Shown: one piece after another, positions 62,899 through 64,000 of the stretch | Layout: the number at the start of each line of letters is the position of its first letter | Numbering within the stretch: position 1 is the first letter of the stretch | DNA from: Chloroflexota bacterium | GTDB lineage: Bacteria; Chloroflexota; UBA6077; SHYK01 | Reading direction: 5' to 3' | DNA: 64,000 bases | Assembly: GCA_009692845.1 (NCBI GenBank) | Contig: SHYK01000005.1 | Span: 1 to 64,000 of the forward strand | Translations under genes and position numbers: made by a program | Notes under the pieces: generated by a model | Seen by the model: only the letters and a program-made list of their open reading frames with translations | Told to the model about the DNA's origin: nothing | Databases searched by the model: none

Positions 62899-63183
62899 TT
62901 ATTGGCCATCGGCCCATCCCCCCTTGGGTTCGAACTCGAAGGCATGTGCGAGGTCGACCATCAAGGCCGCCAAAGAGTCATAAGCCGGCACACGCCCAGA
63001 GTGAATGTCCTCCAGCGCGCTATCGATCCGGGCGAGCAGGAAACCATGGTCACACCAATGTCGGCAGAGCGCGCTTCGCGAGAGGCCATGCAGCAGCGCA
63101 AGCTGGCGGTAAGGTTCGCCAGTGTCCAAGGCCGCGTCGATATCGACTCGATTGCGGTGTAGGCAAACGCTGCATCGGCGCAT
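62899..63183 (-). CDS. Small zinc-motif/helix-turn-helix protein of a mobile element
   Basis: 94 residues. MRRCSVCLHRNRVDIDAALD (CxxC and His) then LALLHGLSRSALCRHWCDHG, which resembles a helix-turn-helix with His/Cys ligands, and a tail helix (SLAALMVDLAHAFEFE). It follows the C-terminal end of the large protein at 63.2 kb by 28 bp on the same strand. Such pairs occur in phage- or plasmid-derived regions. Function unknown; DNA binding suspected. Confidence 0.65.
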   Translation of the reverse strand: MRRCSVCLHRNRVDIDAALDTGEPYRQLALLHGLSRSALCRHWCDHGFLLARIDSALEDIHSGRVPAYDSLAALMVDLAHAFEFEPKGGWADGQ

Positions 63184-63211
63184 TCCTAATCCTCCTTCCT
63201 AGCCACCGTGG

Positions 63212-64000
63212 TCACGGCCGATCCGGCGGGGCAAAGTGCCCGGTAGGTTGCGGGTGGCACTCTCCGCACACGCGGCCTCCGCCATGCTCTTGCTTCCGCT
63301 CCCACCATGCGAGGGATCCGCACACGGAGCAGGGCGCCGACGCCTCCGCTAGTCCGGGCCCAATCGGCCCAAAGAGCCCAATGCGGCCCGCGTCGTCCGG
63401 ATCCAGGCACCGAGCGCCGGGGATTGGGCCGGTATCGTGGGCCCGAAGTCCGTCGGGCGCGGCTGCTTCAGGCCCATGTTCAGGCCCGAATCCGCTGCGA
63501 TCCACGAACGGCGGAGCGCTCCCTGGGCCCAATGGGCCTGCTGGGCCCGTTGTGTCCGTACCATCTCCCCACAGGCGTTCGGCCAGGATATGAAGCACGG
63601 GGCGTCGCACGCCTTCGAGTGTGTGTCGGACCGTATGCTTGCCGCGTCCGGTGTCGACCGAGGCCAGCAGCCCCTTTTCAGAGAGTCGTTTCCAAAGGGT
63701 CCGGTCTGTCACACCGATTATGCTGCCCTGATCACGAGCCAGAGCCTGCGCTGCCGCATAGGTAGCTCCGGGCTCTAGGAAGAGATTGTCGGCATCGAGC
63801 CAGCCGATGCGCTGCCCTTGGGGGCGCCACTCGGGCCGCTGGTACTCACCAGTGCCGACAGCCGACTCGCGCCACCCCCAGCGGTTAGCATTGACGGGGG
63901 CGGCGCCGCCCCCGTCGGCGAGATGCGCTCGCCCGGCAACAATTGCGGACCTGACCAGAGACAGGAACTGGCGCGCCGGATCCTCGCTGGCTTGGTGCTC
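63212..64000 (-). CDS. C-terminal part of a large mobile-element protein (primase/helicase-like?)
   Basis: The frame is open from the right edge (64000) to the stop at 63212, 262 residues; a start at GTG 63712 would be internal. Readable blocks: PARQFLSLVRSAIVAGRAHL, WRPQGQRIGWLDADNLF, EPGATYAAAQALARDQGS, IIGVTDRTLWKRLSEKGLLA, HTVRHTLEGVRRPVLHI, and a C-terminal zinc pair (CSVCGS, then CGECH). The RTLWKRL-KGLL block resembles tails of phage and plasmid replication proteins with DNA-binding C-termini. The main domain lies outside the window, so the family is a guess. Confidence 0.6.
   Translation of the reverse strand, partial: EHQASEDPARQFLSLVRSAIVAGRAHLADGGGAAPVNANRWGWRESAVGTGEYQRPEWRPQGQRIGWLDADNLFLEPGATYAAAQALARDQGSIIGVTDRTLWKRLSEKGLLASVDTGRGKHTVRHTLEGVRRPVLHILAERLWGDGTDTTGPAGPLGPGSAPPFVDRSGFGPEHGPEAAAPDGLRAHDTGPIPGARCLDPDDAGRIGLFGPIGPGLAEASAPCSVCGSLAWWERKQEHGGGRVCGECHPQPTGHFAPPDRP

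Noticed and set aside
62686..63162. Plus-strand 158-codon open frame
   Set aside because: Largely antisense to the zinc-motif gene, which has better protein-like features.

Overview
The window is a GC-rich bacterial chromosome segment. Several traits suggest an uncultured Chloroflexota-type bacterium: high GC, heavy use of TTG and GTG starts, a CvpA-CAP fusion, a DapL-type lysine route and ftsZ without ftsA beside it. No rRNA or other phylogenetic marker was read, so this is an inference.

Layout. 1-3.5 kb: the end of a PH-like protein, a tRNA-like scar, a PiT phosphate transporter with its DUF47 partner, and a propeller lipoprotein. 3.8-9.2 kb: rplI, dnaB, a helicase-loader-like protein with two AAA+ domains, then cobU, gmk and trxA on the other strand. 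9.4-16.7 kb: first surface-polysaccharide cluster (two O-antigen-ligase-like proteins, a UDP-xylose-synthase-like SDR, three GT4 enzymes). 16.8-25.2 kb: pyrE, an FmdB zinc ribbon, a primary-type sigma factor overlapping a DUF1015 gene, lipoproteins, a LOG protein, a B12-binding radical SAM protein, a VOC protein and a methyltransferase. 25.3-27.2 kb: parA overlapping ftsZ. 27.4-37.5 kb: second polysaccharide cluster (GT4, GT2, a GH-A hydrolase, a large membrane transferase-like protein, a WbaP/EpsE-type initiating transferase) with ridA and an esterase inside it. 37.7-43.8 kb: pth, mfd, a LuxR remnant and aspS. 43.8-46.0 kb: a 48-bp tandem repeat with an IS1595-family element inserted at its edge. 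46.1-54.3 kb: cvpA-CAP, hemW, a prenyl synthase, miaA, dapF, a frameshifted dapL, hflX and tRNA-Val. 54.3-57.3 kb: a small tRNA-adjacent integrated element. 57.6-62.1 kb: a small membrane-protein cluster, a GMC oxidoreductase, a CoxG-like protein and a VOC protein. 62.1-64 kb: a decayed osmC next to genes that look like part of another mobile element and run off the window.

How the genes work together. The two polysaccharide clusters hold an initiating phosphosugar transferase, a nucleotide-sugar enzyme, many glycosyltransferases and ligase-like membrane proteins, enough for much of an exported glycan. The dnaB/loader pair and the parA/ftsZ pair are translationally coupled replication and division modules. 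dapF and dapL overlap and would supply meso-diaminopimelate, but dapL carries two apparent 1-nt deletions.

Most unusual points: the tandem AAA+ loader; several genes (hflX, gmk, an O-antigen ligase, a UXS-like SDR) whose N-termini lie upstream of any ATG/GTG/TTG, where CTG (or GTC) follows a Shine-Dalgarno-like sequence by about 6 nt; and an IS1595 element with a two-gene membrane-protein passenger cassette, defined by inverted repeats and an 8-bp target duplication. All assignments were made by reading the sequence; no database search was run.
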